Assembly (NCBI GenBank): GCA_045617845.1
Contig: JAZLJL010000098.1
Location: 1-64,000, forward strand
Reading direction: 5' to 3'
DNA length: 64,000 nucleotides
Origin: UBA1181 sp045617845
GTDB lineage: Bacteria > Bacteroidota > Bacteroidia > Bacteroidales > Paludibacteraceae
Under the pieces are notes generated by a model. The model had not been told where the DNA came from and ran no database searches. It saw only the letters and a list, made by a program, of their open reading frames with translations. Shown here piece by piece: positions 6,808 to 16,519 of this stretch; the first letter of the stretch is position 1; each line of letters begins with the position of its first letter. The translations under genes and the position numbers were made by a program.

Positions 6808-9414
6808 ATGAAAGGAAGGCTAATCTCTTGCGTCATTATCACGATGGCGTTGTTTCATTCTTTGGAAATCCATTCACAGGACGAGAAGAATGTTTATGAT
6901 GAGTCCCGTAACCATGCCACGTTCTACGTCTCCCCGACAGGAAACGATTCGAATGATGGTTCTTTCTCCGCTCCGTTCAAATCTCTCTCCCGCGCCCAAA
7001 AGGCTGTGCGTGAAGTCAATGGTTCTATGTCTGGTGACGTTGTTGTCTGTTTGCGCGGCGGAACGTACCAGTTGACTAATACGCTTATGTTGGATAATTC
7101 TGACGGTGGACGCGACGGATATTATGTGCGTTATCGTAACTACCCTGGTGAGACTCCTTTGGTGACGGGTGGTATGCCTATCGAAAATTGGACGTTGTAT
7201 GATGAAAAGGAAAACATTTGGGCTGCCACCGACGTCGAGGCGCGTTTCCGCCAAATCTATGTGAACGGTAAAAAGGCCGTCCGTGCTCGTTATCCTAACT
7301 TGAAGGATGATGGCGGCCATGATTTTTTCCGCTTGGCGAAAGTGGATACTTCCGGTAAGGGCTTTGAAGTCTACAGTGACCAGATCGGTAATTGGAACCA
7401 TCTCGACAAAGTGGAGATGCACCTCATGATCGCTTGGGCTGAATCCATCCTTCGTCTAAACATGGTCACGAACAAAGGCAACGTCTCTAAAATCGAGGTA
7501 CAGGAGCCTGAACATACTATGATATGGCGACGTAAATACCCGATGTTGGGGACTGCGTTTATGAGCAATCCGCCTAGACAACAATGTTTCTATTTCGAGA
7601 ACGCTTACGAATTCATCGACAAAGAGGGTGAATGGTATTTGGATGAATATGATAACACACTCTATTACAAGGCTCACGAGGGCGAAGATATGAACAAGTC
7701 TTTGGTGGTCGCTCCTCGCTTGGAGTCTTTGGTCTCGATTAAAGGCGAAAGCACTTCTTCCAAAGTCGGTTACATCTCGTTTGAGGGAATAACCTTCGCA
7801 CATACGAACTTCACCCTCCCTAGCGAAAAAGGATATATGGATTTACAGGCTGGTTTGTATCATCTTGATGTTTTGGACGAACGTCCATGGGAACCGTTGA
7901 GCAGTAATAAATTCCTTTTGAAAAGACCGGCTTCTGGCTTTAATGTCGAAAATGCCCACCATATCCGTGTGGAGAACAATGTCTTTGCCCAGATGGCTAT
8001 GACGGGCTTGGATTTTATTTCCGGTACCAATGATGACATGATCCAAGGGAATGTGTTTACCGACTTGGGTGCCGCCGGTATCATGATCGGCAAGTTCTCC
8101 GAAAGTGATGATACTGAAATCCACATTCCGTACAATCCTTCCGATAAGGCGGAGATTTGTACACATGATACGATCATGAACAATTATATCCATCATGTGA
8201 CGACAGAATCCCAGGGTTCCGTCGGTATCGGCGCAGGTTATCCGCGTGACATCGTTATCGAACATAATGAATTGGCTTACATGAACTACTCTGGTATCTC
8301 CGTCGGTTTCGGATGGACGAAGGAACCAACTGCCATGAATAATAACCATATCAATTGGAACCGTATCCATCACGTCTCTCAATTGTTGGCTGACTGTGGA
8401 CCTATTTACACGCTTTCTAACCAGGGTGAGGGTGGTGAGATTAAAAACAACTACATTTCAGACATCTCTGCTTCTTCTTTCGCTGATTATTGGGTGCTCC
8501 CGATTTATTTGGATGAGGGTTCTAGCGGTTTCGAGGTGGCTAATAATGTTTATGACCGTGCGCCTGATGGTAATGCCGCTAATGCCGCAGGCTATAATAA
8601 TTGCCACGATAATAATGGACATGACCCGAATGTTATTCAGAATGCGGGTATTCAAAATGCGTACAAGGGCATTCTATCCAAAGAGATTTCCATCTATCCT
8701 GATTTCTCCGAGATAGTGCCTCAGTCTCCTTTCAAGGTGGGCGTCGTTCTTCCAGGTACCATCCAGATGGAGGACTATGATTTCGGTGGCCAAAGCGTCT
8801 CTTTCTATGATAAGGATTTCATCAACGAAGGTAAATATTACCGCGAGGATGGTGTGGACATAGTTAATATAGGCGATTCGCTTAATCCGGATGGTTATGC
8901 GATTGGTTATACCGCAACGGGTGAGTGGCTTGAATATTCTTTGACGGTCACGCAGACCTCAAAGTACGATTTCTTGGCTCGTGTGGCTTCTGGACTTGAA
9001 CACTCCGGCTTCAGACTTTTCATGGATGGAGAGGCGATTTGCGATACAATCGAGATTCCGCAAGGTGAAAGTTGGGACGATTATGTCTCCATTAAGGGTG
9101 CTACGGATGAGTTGAAGGAGGGCGATCATGTCCTTCGTCTCCTTATCACGGGTAGTTACGCCAATATCGATTTCATTAAATTTGCCCCTAAGGGAGAACC
9201 ATTGGAGACGGGTTTGGCTGAATTGTGCTCCAATGAGGAACCTGTCCGTATTACTGTGTATAACGTCAGTGGAATCGTCTTGGGTGAATATGCATTGACG
9301 GGCCCTGTCTCTTCTTCCATCATTCGCAGATTATTGGACGAAAATGGTTTCGAACCTGGTATGTATTTGATTTATACTTCAGATAATCATTTTGTTAAGC
9401 ATATATTATACTAA
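6808..9414 (+). CDS. Secreted right-handed beta-helix glycosidase (GH141-like) with CBM6-like and T9SS domains
   Basis: This is an 868-residue protein if read from ATG 6808, where a normal signal peptide begins (MKGRLISCVIITMALFHS, cleavage near HSQ). ATG 6769 is also in frame and would lengthen the basic head by 13 residues. The mature start (TFYVSPTGNDSNDG) and the many N/D-rich turns (NNYIHH, EHNELAYMNYSGISV, NNHINWNRIHH) are typical of parallel beta-helix enzymes of the GH141 type, whose founding member acts as an alpha-L-fucosidase on plant pectin. A CBM6-like domain (about residues 640-790, IQMEDYDFGG to ANIDFIKFA) follows, then a T9SS sorting domain (ITVYNVSGIVLGEY to HILY). It is first in an operon with GH2 and GH95 enzymes; the exact bond cleaved is inferred. 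Confidence 0.8.
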   Translation: MKGRLISCVIITMALFHSLEIHSQDEKNVYDESRNHATFYVSPTGNDSNDGSFSAPFKSLSRAQKAVREVNGSMSGDVVVCLRGGTYQLTNTLMLDNSDGGRDGYYVRYRNYPGETPLVTGGMPIENWTLYDEKENIWAATDVEARFRQIYVNGKKAVRARYPNLKDDGGHDFFRLAKVDTSGKGFEVYSDQIGNWNHLDKVEMHLMIAWAESILRLNMVTNKGNVSKIEVQEPEHTMIWRRKYPMLGTAFMSNPPRQQCFYFENAYEFIDKEGEWYLDEYDNTLYYKAHEGEDMNKSLVVAPRLESLVSIKGESTSSKVGYISFEGITFAHTNFTLPSEKGYMDLQAGLYHLDVLDERPWEPLSSNKFLLKRPASGFNVENAHHIRVENNVFAQMAMTGLDFISGTNDDMIQGNVFTDLGAAGIMIGKFSESDDTEIHIPYNPSDKAEICTHDTIMNNYIHHVTTESQGSVGIGAGYPRDIVIEHNELAYMNYSGISVGFGWTKEPTAMNNNHINWNRIHHVSQLLADCGPIYTLSNQGEGGEIKNNYISDISASSFADYWVLPIYLDEGSSGFEVANNVYDRAPDGNAANAAGYNNCHDNNGHDPNVIQNAGIQNAYKGILSKEISIYPDFSEIVPQSPFKVGVVLPGTIQMEDYDFGGQSVSFYDKDFINEGKYYREDGVDIVNIGDSLNPDGYAIGYTATGEWLEYSLTVTQTSKYDFLARVASGLEHSGFRLFMDGEAICDTIEIPQGESWDDYVSIKGATDELKEGDHVLRLLITGSYANIDFIKFAPKGEPLETGLAELCSNEEPVRITVYNVSGIVLGEYALTGPVSSSIIRRLLDENGFEPGMYLIYTSDNHFVKHILY

Positions 9415-9433
9415 CTGAAAAACACTGGATGAA

Positions 9434-12400
9434 ATGAACACATTGGGATTAAAATTTAAGACTGTTTGCGCTGCGCTGGCGATGCTTTCTACAGCTCAAG
9501 CTTTTTCGCAGGACAATGAGTGGAACGGTAAACCGACGGTCTATGGCGTCAACACGCTGAAACCGCACGTCACGTCTATTCCTTATAGCTCTTTGGAGGA
9601 GGCGCTCGTTATGGACCGCCGTTCTTCCGAGTGGTATGAGACTCTTTCCGGTACTTGGCGTTTTTATTGGGTCGATAAGCCTGAAAGCCGTAACAACATG
9701 TTCTTCCAAGACAATTATGATGTCTCCGCTTGGAAGGAGATAACGGTGCCGGGAAATTGGCAGGTGCAAGGCTACGACAAGCCAATTTATACGAATATGA
9801 CTTATCCATGGTCCGGAACTGACTGGATCAGTGCGCCGGCGGCTCCAACAAAGTATAATCCTGTCGGACATTACAGACGTACATTCACAGTGCCGGAGAA
9901 TTGGGACGGGAAACGTGTGCGCTTGCATTTTGAGGGTGTCGAATCCGCCTATTATGTCTGGATTAATGGTGAATATGTTGGTTATAGCGAGAACTCCTAT
10001 ACTGACCATGAGTTTGATGTGACGGATAAGTTGCGGAACGGAGAGAATAACATCTCCGTGCAAGTGTTCCGTTGGAGCGATGGTAGCTGGTTGGAAGACC
10101 AAGACTTCATCCGCCTCTCGGGTATCTTCCGCGATGTCTACCTTTATGCGACACCGAAGGTGCAGATTCAGGATTTCCAAATCATCGCCTCTTTAAAGGA
10201 TAATTATATCGATGGTGATTTCACAACGCATGTTTGGGTCGATAACTTTACAAGCGAGGCGGCCTCTGGTTATAGCTTGGAATTGGGTCTCTATGATGCG
10301 GCTGGCAAGGAGGTTTTCGCTCCGATGACGAAGGAATTGTCTGAAATCCGTGCGGACGGTGGTGAGGTGAGCGCCTCCTTTGAACAGGACGTGGCTGCGC
10401 CTAAACGCTGGTCTGCCGAGACGCCTGACCTCTATACGGTGGTAATCGCTTTGAAGGATCCTTCTGGCAATATCATCCAATATGAGAGTAACAGAACCGG
10501 TTTCCGTAAGATTGAATTGAAAAAGGGTGGTGATGGTATCACCCGTTATATGATCAATGGACAAGCCATCAAGTTCCGTGGTGTGAACCGTCACGAGATT
10601 GATCCTGATAAGGGTCGTGTGATGAGTTACGAACGAATGGAGGAGGATGTGAAATTGATGAAACTCTATAATATCAACGCATTGCGCATGTCTCACTATC
10701 CGAACGATCCACGTATGTACGATATCTGCGATATCTACGGTCTCTATGTGATAGACGAGGCGAATGTGGAGTCTCATGGCGCTAACGATAAATTGCCTAA
10801 GAGCAGCGACGATTGGAGAAGCGCTTGCGTGGAACGTATGAATTCCATGGTGCAGCGCGACAAAAACCATCCTTGTATCTCCCTTTGGTCATTGGGTAAC
10901 GAGGCCGGAAACGGTAATGTCTTCGGTTCCGAGCGTGACCAAGCACACCAGGCGGATCCTACCCGTCCTGTCCACTACGAGGGCGATTGGAGCAATGCCG
11001 ACGTGAGCAGCTGGATGTACTATGGCGCTGGTGGTGTATGGGGCTATAACGATAACAACAAACCTATTATGCTTTGCGAGTTTGAGCATGCGATGGGTAA
11101 TAGCGTGGGCGAGTTGAAGTCTTACATGGATGCCTTCTATTCCAACCCTCGCTCGTTCGGCGGTTTCATCTGGGACTTTATCGACCAAGGTTTGCGTAGG
11201 GGCGATTCCAACTACTTTAATTTTGGAGGTCTTTGGGGCGATAATCCGAACGACGATAATTTCTGCGCCAACGGTCTGCTTTTCCCTGACCGCACACCGC
11301 AACCTGAGATTTGCGAGGTGAAGTACCAATATCGTAATATCATCGTCTCTGACGTCGATGCGGCGAAAGGACAACTCTCCATTGAGAGCCGTTACAATTT
11401 TGTGAACATTAGGGATGAGGTCGACGGATGGTGGAGAATCCGTGAGGACGGTAAGGTGATCCAAGAGGGTAAAATTGATCCGTCCGCACTCGATATCGCA
11501 CCATCTACAAAGAAGAACATCTCCCTTGATTTGCCTTCTTTCGAGACAAAAGCTGGCTCGGAATATTATTTGGAGGTGGAATTCGGTCTGAAGAATTCCA
11601 CACTTTGGGCTAATAAGGGATACAGTGTGGCGAAAGACCAATTCCGCATGAAGGTGGGCGACGCTGTCACTCCTCGTATTGCTATCTCCTCGCTCGAAGC
11701 TCAGAAGATGACCAGAAATAACAATGAGTTGACGGTTGAAGGTACTGATTTCATAGTGACTGTGGATCTTTCGAACGCTTCCATCACGAACTATTCGCTC
11801 GATGGTGTTACGTTGATTAAGGATGGTCCGGTGCCTAACTTCTGGCGCGCGCCTATCGATAACGATAAGGGTAATGGTATGGAAACCCGTTGTGGTTCTT
11901 GGCGTTATGCGGGTGAGAAACGTTCCGTGAAGAGCGTTGACGTGAAGGAGGTCTCCGATCGTGAAACGAAGATTTCTTTCCAAATCGATCTTCCTCAGGC
12001 TGGTTCCTCTCATATGGATATGACTTATACGATTTATGGTAGCGGTGATATTCTTGTGGATTACAAAGTTTATCCTGATGCGACAAAGTCAGAATTGCCG
12101 AATGTGGGTACTATCATCACTGTGCCTGGCGGCTTTGAAAAGGTTCGCTGGTATGGTCGTGGCCCTGAAGAGAACTATTGGGGTCGTAATGCGGGTTATT
12201 TTATGGGCGTATATGCAACAACTGCTGATTCGATGACAGTTCCTTACATGGAGATCGGTGAGACTGGCCAACGTACTGACGTGAAATGGGCTACCCTTAC
12301 AAATGAGGATGGGGTCGGTCTGATGGTTGTCGGTTCCCCTCGCATGGAATTCAGTGCGCAACACTACACTCCACAGCAGCTTACGGACGTGAAATTGCCT

Positions 12401-12889
12401 TGGGACTTGAAACGTGACCAAGATATCACCCTTCGTGTCGACCTCCATCAAATGGGTCTTGGCGGTGTCAATTCGTGGGGCGCTAAACCAGAGGATCAAG
12501 TGATGTTGTTCTCTAAGAATACTTATAGCCATAAGTTCCGTCTCTCTCCTGTACGTCAGCGTCTTAATGACCCGACTCGTTTGGCGAACCTCGGTTTCGG
12601 AAACTTGGAGATCGGCGATGAAGCCTTCGCCTATCCGCAAGATATCTACAGCGGAGATGCGGAAGAGGATATCACCCTAACCAGTGTGGAGGAATCCATT
12701 AGTGATTTCCCTTCTGAGCCTGCTTGGTACACGGCTTACGATTTGCTCGGAAGACCGCTCTTCAGCTTTGTGGCTTGCGGTGACGCGGATGTCGTCGCTA
12801 ATGTCTCTGAGACGGTTTATATCGACGGAACTTACATTGTATGTTCTTTGAACAACGGTGTGTCTAAACGTTTATTGGTTAAAAAATAA
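9434..12889 (+). CDS. Secreted GH2 beta-galactosidase (LacZ-type) with T9SS domain
   Basis: The 1151-residue product has a signal peptide (MNTLGLKFKTVCAALAML, cleavage near AFS or SQD) and the complete LacZ architecture: sugar-binding jelly roll, immunoglobulin-like domains, TIM barrel and a C-terminal small-chain domain (YTIYGSGDILVDYKV, RVDLHQMGLGG). The acid/base Glu lies in WSLGNEAGNG (E490) and the nucleophile in LCEFEHAMGNS (E549). It removes terminal beta-linked galactose from glycans. The last 60 residues (AYDLLGRPLFSF to KRLLVKK) replace the usual end with a T9SS-type sorting domain, so the enzyme is probably surface-attached or released instead of periplasmic. It starts 19 bases after the GH141-like gene, and its stop overlaps the GH95 start by one base (TAATG), which suggests translational coupling. 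Confidence 0.93.
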   Translation: MNTLGLKFKTVCAALAMLSTAQAFSQDNEWNGKPTVYGVNTLKPHVTSIPYSSLEEALVMDRRSSEWYETLSGTWRFYWVDKPESRNNMFFQDNYDVSAWKEITVPGNWQVQGYDKPIYTNMTYPWSGTDWISAPAAPTKYNPVGHYRRTFTVPENWDGKRVRLHFEGVESAYYVWINGEYVGYSENSYTDHEFDVTDKLRNGENNISVQVFRWSDGSWLEDQDFIRLSGIFRDVYLYATPKVQIQDFQIIASLKDNYIDGDFTTHVWVDNFTSEAASGYSLELGLYDAAGKEVFAPMTKELSEIRADGGEVSASFEQDVAAPKRWSAETPDLYTVVIALKDPSGNIIQYESNRTGFRKIELKKGGDGITRYMINGQAIKFRGVNRHEIDPDKGRVMSYERMEEDVKLMKLYNINALRMSHYPNDPRMYDICDIYGLYVIDEANVESHGANDKLPKSSDDWRSACVERMNSMVQRDKNHPCISLWSLGNEAGNGNVFGSERDQAHQADPTRPVHYEGDWSNADVSSWMYYGAGGVWGYNDNNKPIMLCEFEHAMGNSVGELKSYMDAFYSNPRSFGGFIWDFIDQGLRRGDSNYFNFGGLWGDNPNDDNFCANGLLFPDRTPQPEICEVKYQYRNIIVSDVDAAKGQLSIESRYNFVNIRDEVDGWWRIREDGKVIQEGKIDPSALDIAPSTKKNISLDLPSFETKAGSEYYLEVEFGLKNSTLWANKGYSVAKDQFRMKVGDAVTPRIAISSLEAQKMTRNNNELTVEGTDFIVTVDLSNASITNYSLDGVTLIKDGPVPNFWRAPIDNDKGNGMETRCGSWRYAGEKRSVKSVDVKEVSDRETKISFQIDLPQAGSSHMDMTYTIYGSGDILVDYKVYPDATKSELPNVGTIITVPGGFEKVRWYGRGPEENYWGRNAGYFMGVYATTADSMTVPYMEIGETGQRTDVKWATLTNEDGVGLMVVGSPRMEFSAQHYTPQQLTDVKLPWDLKRDQDITLRVDLHQMGLGGVNSWGAKPEDQVMLFSKNTYSHKFRLSPVRQRLNDPTRLANLGFGNLEIGDEAFAYPQDIYSGDAEEDITLTSVEESISDFPSEPAWYTAYDLLGRPLFSFVACGDADVVANVSETVYIDGTYIVCSLNNGVSKRLLVKK

Positions 12890-15879
12890 TGCTTAAAATG
12901 TATAGTCGATTTTTTAGGAGAGGAGTCCTTTGGGTGGCTCTTCTCCTCCTTCCGTTCACCCATTTGTCCGCTCGTCCGTTGACGCTCTGGTACGATAAGG
13001 ATGCGGGGGATTCTTTCACCGATGCGTTGCCTATTGGTAACGGTTATATGGGCGGTCTGATTTATGGTGGCGTCACCAAAGATATCATAGGATTGAATGA
13101 GAGCACCGTGTGGTCGGGTGGTCCCGGCGATAATAACAAGAGCGGTGCCGCCAACCATCTGAATGAAGCGCGCAACGCTTTGTTTTCCGGGAATTACGGC
13201 TCGGCAGAATCTATCGTGAATCAATATATGATCGGACCTGGTCCGGCTAGTTTCCAGCCTGTGGGTGATTTGGTGATTAGCACTTCCCACAATGGTGCGT
13301 CCAACTATTCCCGTGAGTTGGATTTGACGACGGCAATAGCCAAGACGAAGTATGTGTGGGATGGGGTGGCGTATACCCGTGAGTATTTCGCCAGCTATCC
13401 TGACCATGTCATCGTAGTGCGCCTGTCAGCCGACAAAGAGGGAGCGGTCTCCTTTCATGCGACGATGACTACGCCTCACTTTTCAAACAGCATGAAGAAC
13501 ACGAATGATATGCTGATTTATGATGTCACAGTGAATTCCATCAAGTTTCAAAATCGTTTGAAGATTTCTACGGATGGCGGTTCATTCTCTGTGAATAACG
13601 GAACGATTAGCGTTTCAAACGCTAACAGCGCCACGCTCGTTTTGACCACGGCAACCAACTTCAAGTCTTTTGAGGATGTTTCGGGCGATCCGAACACTTT
13701 GGCTGATAATATCATGAAAAGTGTCGCTGAGAAGAGTTATGAGGATATCCTTGCGGATCATTTGAAGGATTATCAATCGCTCTTCAACCGTGTGCGTCTC
13801 GATTTGGGCGAACCTGACGCTTCCGCTGAGAATATCACCTCTTGGCGTATTCGCAATTTCAATTCCACGGACGACCCTGATTTTGTGGAGCTCTATTACC
13901 AATTCGGACGTTATTTGCTTATCGCTAGTTCGCGTGCGGGTGGACAACCTGCTAACTTGCAGGGTATTTGGAATAAGGATACGAACCCTATTTGGGGTAG
14001 TAAATATACGACTAACATTAACTTGGAGATGAATTATTGGATGGCTGAGTCGGCCAACCTTCAGGAGTGTGCCATCCCGCTCATCGATAAGGTGAAGAGT
14101 ATGGTCCCTCAAGGGGAGAAGACCGCTAAGGTGCATTGGGGTGTCGACGAAGGTTGGGTGGAACATCATAACACGGACCTTTGGAACCGTTCTGCTCCAA
14201 TTGACGGAGCTTGGGGCTTGTGGCCTTCTGGCGCTGGTTGGTTGAGCACCCATCTTTGGGAGCATTATCTCTTCAATCCATCTGATAAGGCTTATTTGGC
14301 TGACGTCTATTCGACAATTAAGGGCGCAGCCTTGTTCTTCCTCAACAGCATGGTGGAAGAGCCTGTGAGCGGCCATAAATACCTTGTGACGGCTCCAAGC
14401 GCTTCGCCAGAGAATACGCATGGGCAATACAACGTCTGCTTCGCTCCGACGATGGATGTGCAGATTATCCGTGATGTCCTCAATTATACCGCACAGGCTT
14501 CCGAGATTCTTGGAATGGATGAAGAGCTGAGGGACAAGTGCCTCGATGCCGTGAAACGTTTGCCTCCGCATAAAATCGGTCAGTATGACCAATTGCAGGA
14601 GTGGTTCGAGGATTGGGACGATCCGCGTAGCGACCATAGGCATGTCTCACATCTTTATGGTATGTTCCCTAGTGCGCAAATCACGGTGGAAGATACGCCT
14701 GAATTGGCTGAGGCGGCTAAGACGACACTGAAGCAACGTGGCGATTTGGCGACGGGTTGGTCTTTGGCTTGGAAGATTAATCTTTGGGCTCGCTTGCACG
14801 ATGGTAATCACGCCTATGACCTGATCCGCATGCTGTTGACAACTGATAGGACTTATAATAACTTGTTCGACGCTCATCCGCCGTTCCAGATTGACGGAAA
14901 CTTTGGCGCTGTCTCTGGTATCAATGAAATGCTTTTGCAGAGCCATAATGGCAGATTGCGGATTTTGCCTGCCTTGCCGAATAAATGGTCGGCGGGACAT
15001 GTCACGGGCTTGCGGGCACGCGGTGGATTCTTGGTCGATTCCTTGGCTTGGGTGGATGGCAAGATGAGTTATTTGTCTGTTTCTTCGCTTTGCGGCGGAG
15101 AGTTGAATCTTTCATGTGATGGCAACGAAGTGTCTTTGCCTACCGAGGCGGGTGCCTCTTATGTGTTCGACGGAAATCTTAAATTGGTGAACCAACCGCA
15201 CGACCCTGTGCTTCTTCCCGCTAAATTCGAGGCGGAGGATTATGTCTCCATGTCTGGTGTCCAGATTGAGCCTGATAAGGATGGCGTGCCTAATTTGGGT
15301 TGGATCAATGATGGTGATTGGTCGAAATATTTGATCGACGTGCCTTTTGACGGTAAATATATTTTCCGTGCCAGGGTAGCTTCCGAAGCTGAGTCGAATA
15401 GCGATATTGTCGTAAACGATTCGCTTGGAATGGAGTTGGGGAGGCTTACGGTCGACGAGAGCCTTACGGATGGCTGGAACGATTGGTATGTCGCCGAATC
15501 GACTTTGGATTTATCTAAAGGCGTCCAGGAACTCTCTTTCGTCTATAAGGGCGAAAGTGCGTTCTTGTTGAATGTGGACTGGTTCGAGTTTGATATCGAC
15601 TCTACTTCAGTTACCTCTTTGACGGACTGTGGGTCTGAAAACTTGTTTAAGGTCTTGTCATACAAGAATGGTGTCCTTCGTTTGTGGGTGTCGCCTTCTT
15701 TGGATGCTTCTGATGCGGCGCTTTATGGAATGGATGGGAAGGCCCTCTTACGTCAGCGTGTCGACTCCCAAGGATGTCTCTGTTTCGGATGTGATGCTCC
15801 TCTTAATGATGGTAGCTATTGCGTTTTGGTGAATGGATCGAATATGCTCTACTCGTATAAGGTGATATGCAAAGAGTGA
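12889..15879 (+). CDS. Secreted GH95 alpha-L-fucosidase with CBM6-like and T9SS domains
   Basis: The 996-residue product begins with a signal peptide (hydrophobic GVLWVALLLLPFTHLSA) and then WYDKDAGDSFTDALPIGNGYMGG, the GH95 hallmark. Further family motifs are LNESTVWSGGPGDNN, ANLQGIWNKDTNPIWGSKY, TNINLEMNYW and ASPENTHG, whose E508 matches the general acid of the bifidobacterial AfcA enzyme. QIDGNFG contains D669, matching its catalytic-site Asp. The reaction is inverting hydrolysis of alpha-1,2-linked fucose (some relatives release L-galactose). A CBM6-like domain (about 785-905, KFEAEDYVSMSG to VDWFEFD) and a sorting-type tail follow. The start overlaps the GH2 stop by one base; ATG 12898 is an alternative. 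Together the three enzymes suggest trimming of a fucose- and galactose-containing plant or mucosal glycan. Confidence 0.93.
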   Translation: MLKMYSRFFRRGVLWVALLLLPFTHLSARPLTLWYDKDAGDSFTDALPIGNGYMGGLIYGGVTKDIIGLNESTVWSGGPGDNNKSGAANHLNEARNALFSGNYGSAESIVNQYMIGPGPASFQPVGDLVISTSHNGASNYSRELDLTTAIAKTKYVWDGVAYTREYFASYPDHVIVVRLSADKEGAVSFHATMTTPHFSNSMKNTNDMLIYDVTVNSIKFQNRLKISTDGGSFSVNNGTISVSNANSATLVLTTATNFKSFEDVSGDPNTLADNIMKSVAEKSYEDILADHLKDYQSLFNRVRLDLGEPDASAENITSWRIRNFNSTDDPDFVELYYQFGRYLLIASSRAGGQPANLQGIWNKDTNPIWGSKYTTNINLEMNYWMAESANLQECAIPLIDKVKSMVPQGEKTAKVHWGVDEGWVEHHNTDLWNRSAPIDGAWGLWPSGAGWLSTHLWEHYLFNPSDKAYLADVYSTIKGAALFFLNSMVEEPVSGHKYLVTAPSASPENTHGQYNVCFAPTMDVQIIRDVLNYTAQASEILGMDEELRDKCLDAVKRLPPHKIGQYDQLQEWFEDWDDPRSDHRHVSHLYGMFPSAQITVEDTPELAEAAKTTLKQRGDLATGWSLAWKINLWARLHDGNHAYDLIRMLLTTDRTYNNLFDAHPPFQIDGNFGAVSGINEMLLQSHNGRLRILPALPNKWSAGHVTGLRARGGFLVDSLAWVDGKMSYLSVSSLCGGELNLSCDGNEVSLPTEAGASYVFDGNLKLVNQPHDPVLLPAKFEAEDYVSMSGVQIEPDKDGVPNLGWINDGDWSKYLIDVPFDGKYIFRARVASEAESNSDIVVNDSLGMELGRLTVDESLTDGWNDWYVAESTLDLSKGVQELSFVYKGESAFLLNVDWFEFDIDSTSVTSLTDCGSENLFKVLSYKNGVLRLWVSPSLDASDAALYGMDGKALLRQRVDSQGCLCFGCDAPLNDGSYCVLVNGSNMLYSYKVICKE

Positions 15880-15930
15880 AACCTCTCATCGATGATTGAA
15901 AATTTTCAATTTATTCTTTTGCTTAAAATT

Positions 15931-15961
15931 TTTGGAAATCAAACTTAAATTCTTATATTCG
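15931..15961 (+). promoter_or_regulatory. Promoter for the UPF0339 gene
   Basis: TTTG at 15931-15934 and TATATTCG at 15954-15961 (one mismatch to TAnnTTTG) are separated by 19 bases, the standard Bacteroidetes arrangement. Initiation near 15967 gives a leader of about 35 bases. Confidence 0.65.
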
Positions 15962-16001
15962 CTAAGGATTTGAAATTTATTAACTCTTAAATATTATTGT
16001 T

Positions 16002-16379
16002 ATGGGTAAATTTGTTATTTCCAAAGCAAAGAATGGTGTGATGTTCAATTTGAAGGCTGGTAATGGTGAGATTATTGCTACTTCTGAGGTTTATTCATCT
16101 TTGGCATCTTGCAAGAATGGTATCGCAAGCGTTCAGAAGAATTGTATTGCAGCTAATCTAGAAGACCAAACCGTTGAAGGTTTCGCTACCGAAAAGAACC
16201 CTAAGTTCGAGGTTTATAAGGATAAGAAGGGCGAGTTCCGTTTCCGTTTGAAGGCTTCCAATGGTGAGCCTATCGTTACTGGAGAGGGCTATAAGGCTAA
16301 GGCTGGCTGTTTGAATGGTATCGAATCAATCAAGAAGAACGCTCCTGACGCTGAAATCGTCGATAATAGCGCAGAGTAG
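16002..16379 (+). CDS. UPF0339 (YegP-like, DUF1508) protein
   Basis: The 125-residue protein contains two tandem DUF1508 units: KFVISKAKNGVMFNLKAGNG with its partner strand and helix (CKNGIASVQKN), then KFEVYKDKKGEFRFRLKASN with CLNGIESIKKN. This two-unit form is the normal length for the YegP family, a small alpha/beta fold whose biochemical role is not established. There is no signal peptide, so it is probably cytoplasmic. It has its own promoter (15931-15961) and a strong terminator (16409-16449), so it is monocistronic, and its codon use looks like that of a well-expressed gene (many AAG, GGT, GCT). Confidence 0.9.
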   Translation: MGKFVISKAKNGVMFNLKAGNGEIIATSEVYSSLASCKNGIASVQKNCIAANLEDQTVEGFATEKNPKFEVYKDKKGEFRFRLKASNGEPIVTGEGYKAKAGCLNGIESIKKNAPDAEIVDNSAE

Positions 16380-16408
16380 TCATCATATTAGTCTTGATGA
16401 AAATAAGG

Positions 16409-16449
16409 ACGGTAAATGTCTGGTTCCACACCGGATGTTTGCCGTTTTT
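16409..16449 (+). terminator. Rho-independent terminator after the UPF0339 gene
   Basis: Outer arms ACGGTAAA and TTTGCCGT (one G-U) enclose an inner TCTGGT/ACCGGA stem with loop TCCAC; a run of five T follows from 16445. Confidence 0.85.
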
Positions 16450-16479
16450 CCATGAATAATTGATTGTGTTTTGTGTGTT

Positions 16480-16511
16480 TTTGATGATTAGGAATTCTTT
16501 GTGTAATTTTG
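16480..16511 (+). promoter_or_regulatory. Promoter for the small membrane protein
   Basis: TTTG at 16480-16483, a 20-base spacer and TAATTTTG at 16504-16511 match the Bacteroidetes consensus exactly. The predicted start (about 16517) is within a few bases of the ATG at 16520, so the transcript would have almost no leader. Confidence 0.6.
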
Positions 16512-16519
16512 TAAAAAAG

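Noticed and set aside
9449..10180. A 243-codon minus-strand frame inside the GH2 gene
   Set aside because: No start context or homology is seen, and the opposite strand encodes the conserved jelly-roll domain.
10889..12013. A 374-codon open frame on the minus strand
   Set aside because: It lies wholly inside the GH2 beta-galactosidase gene in another frame, has no family resemblance, and is rich in His, Arg, Ile and Val as expected from a reverse-strand shadow.
13615..14643. A 342-codon open frame on the minus strand
   Set aside because: It is a shadow of the GH95 gene, which shows intact catalytic motifs over the same bases.
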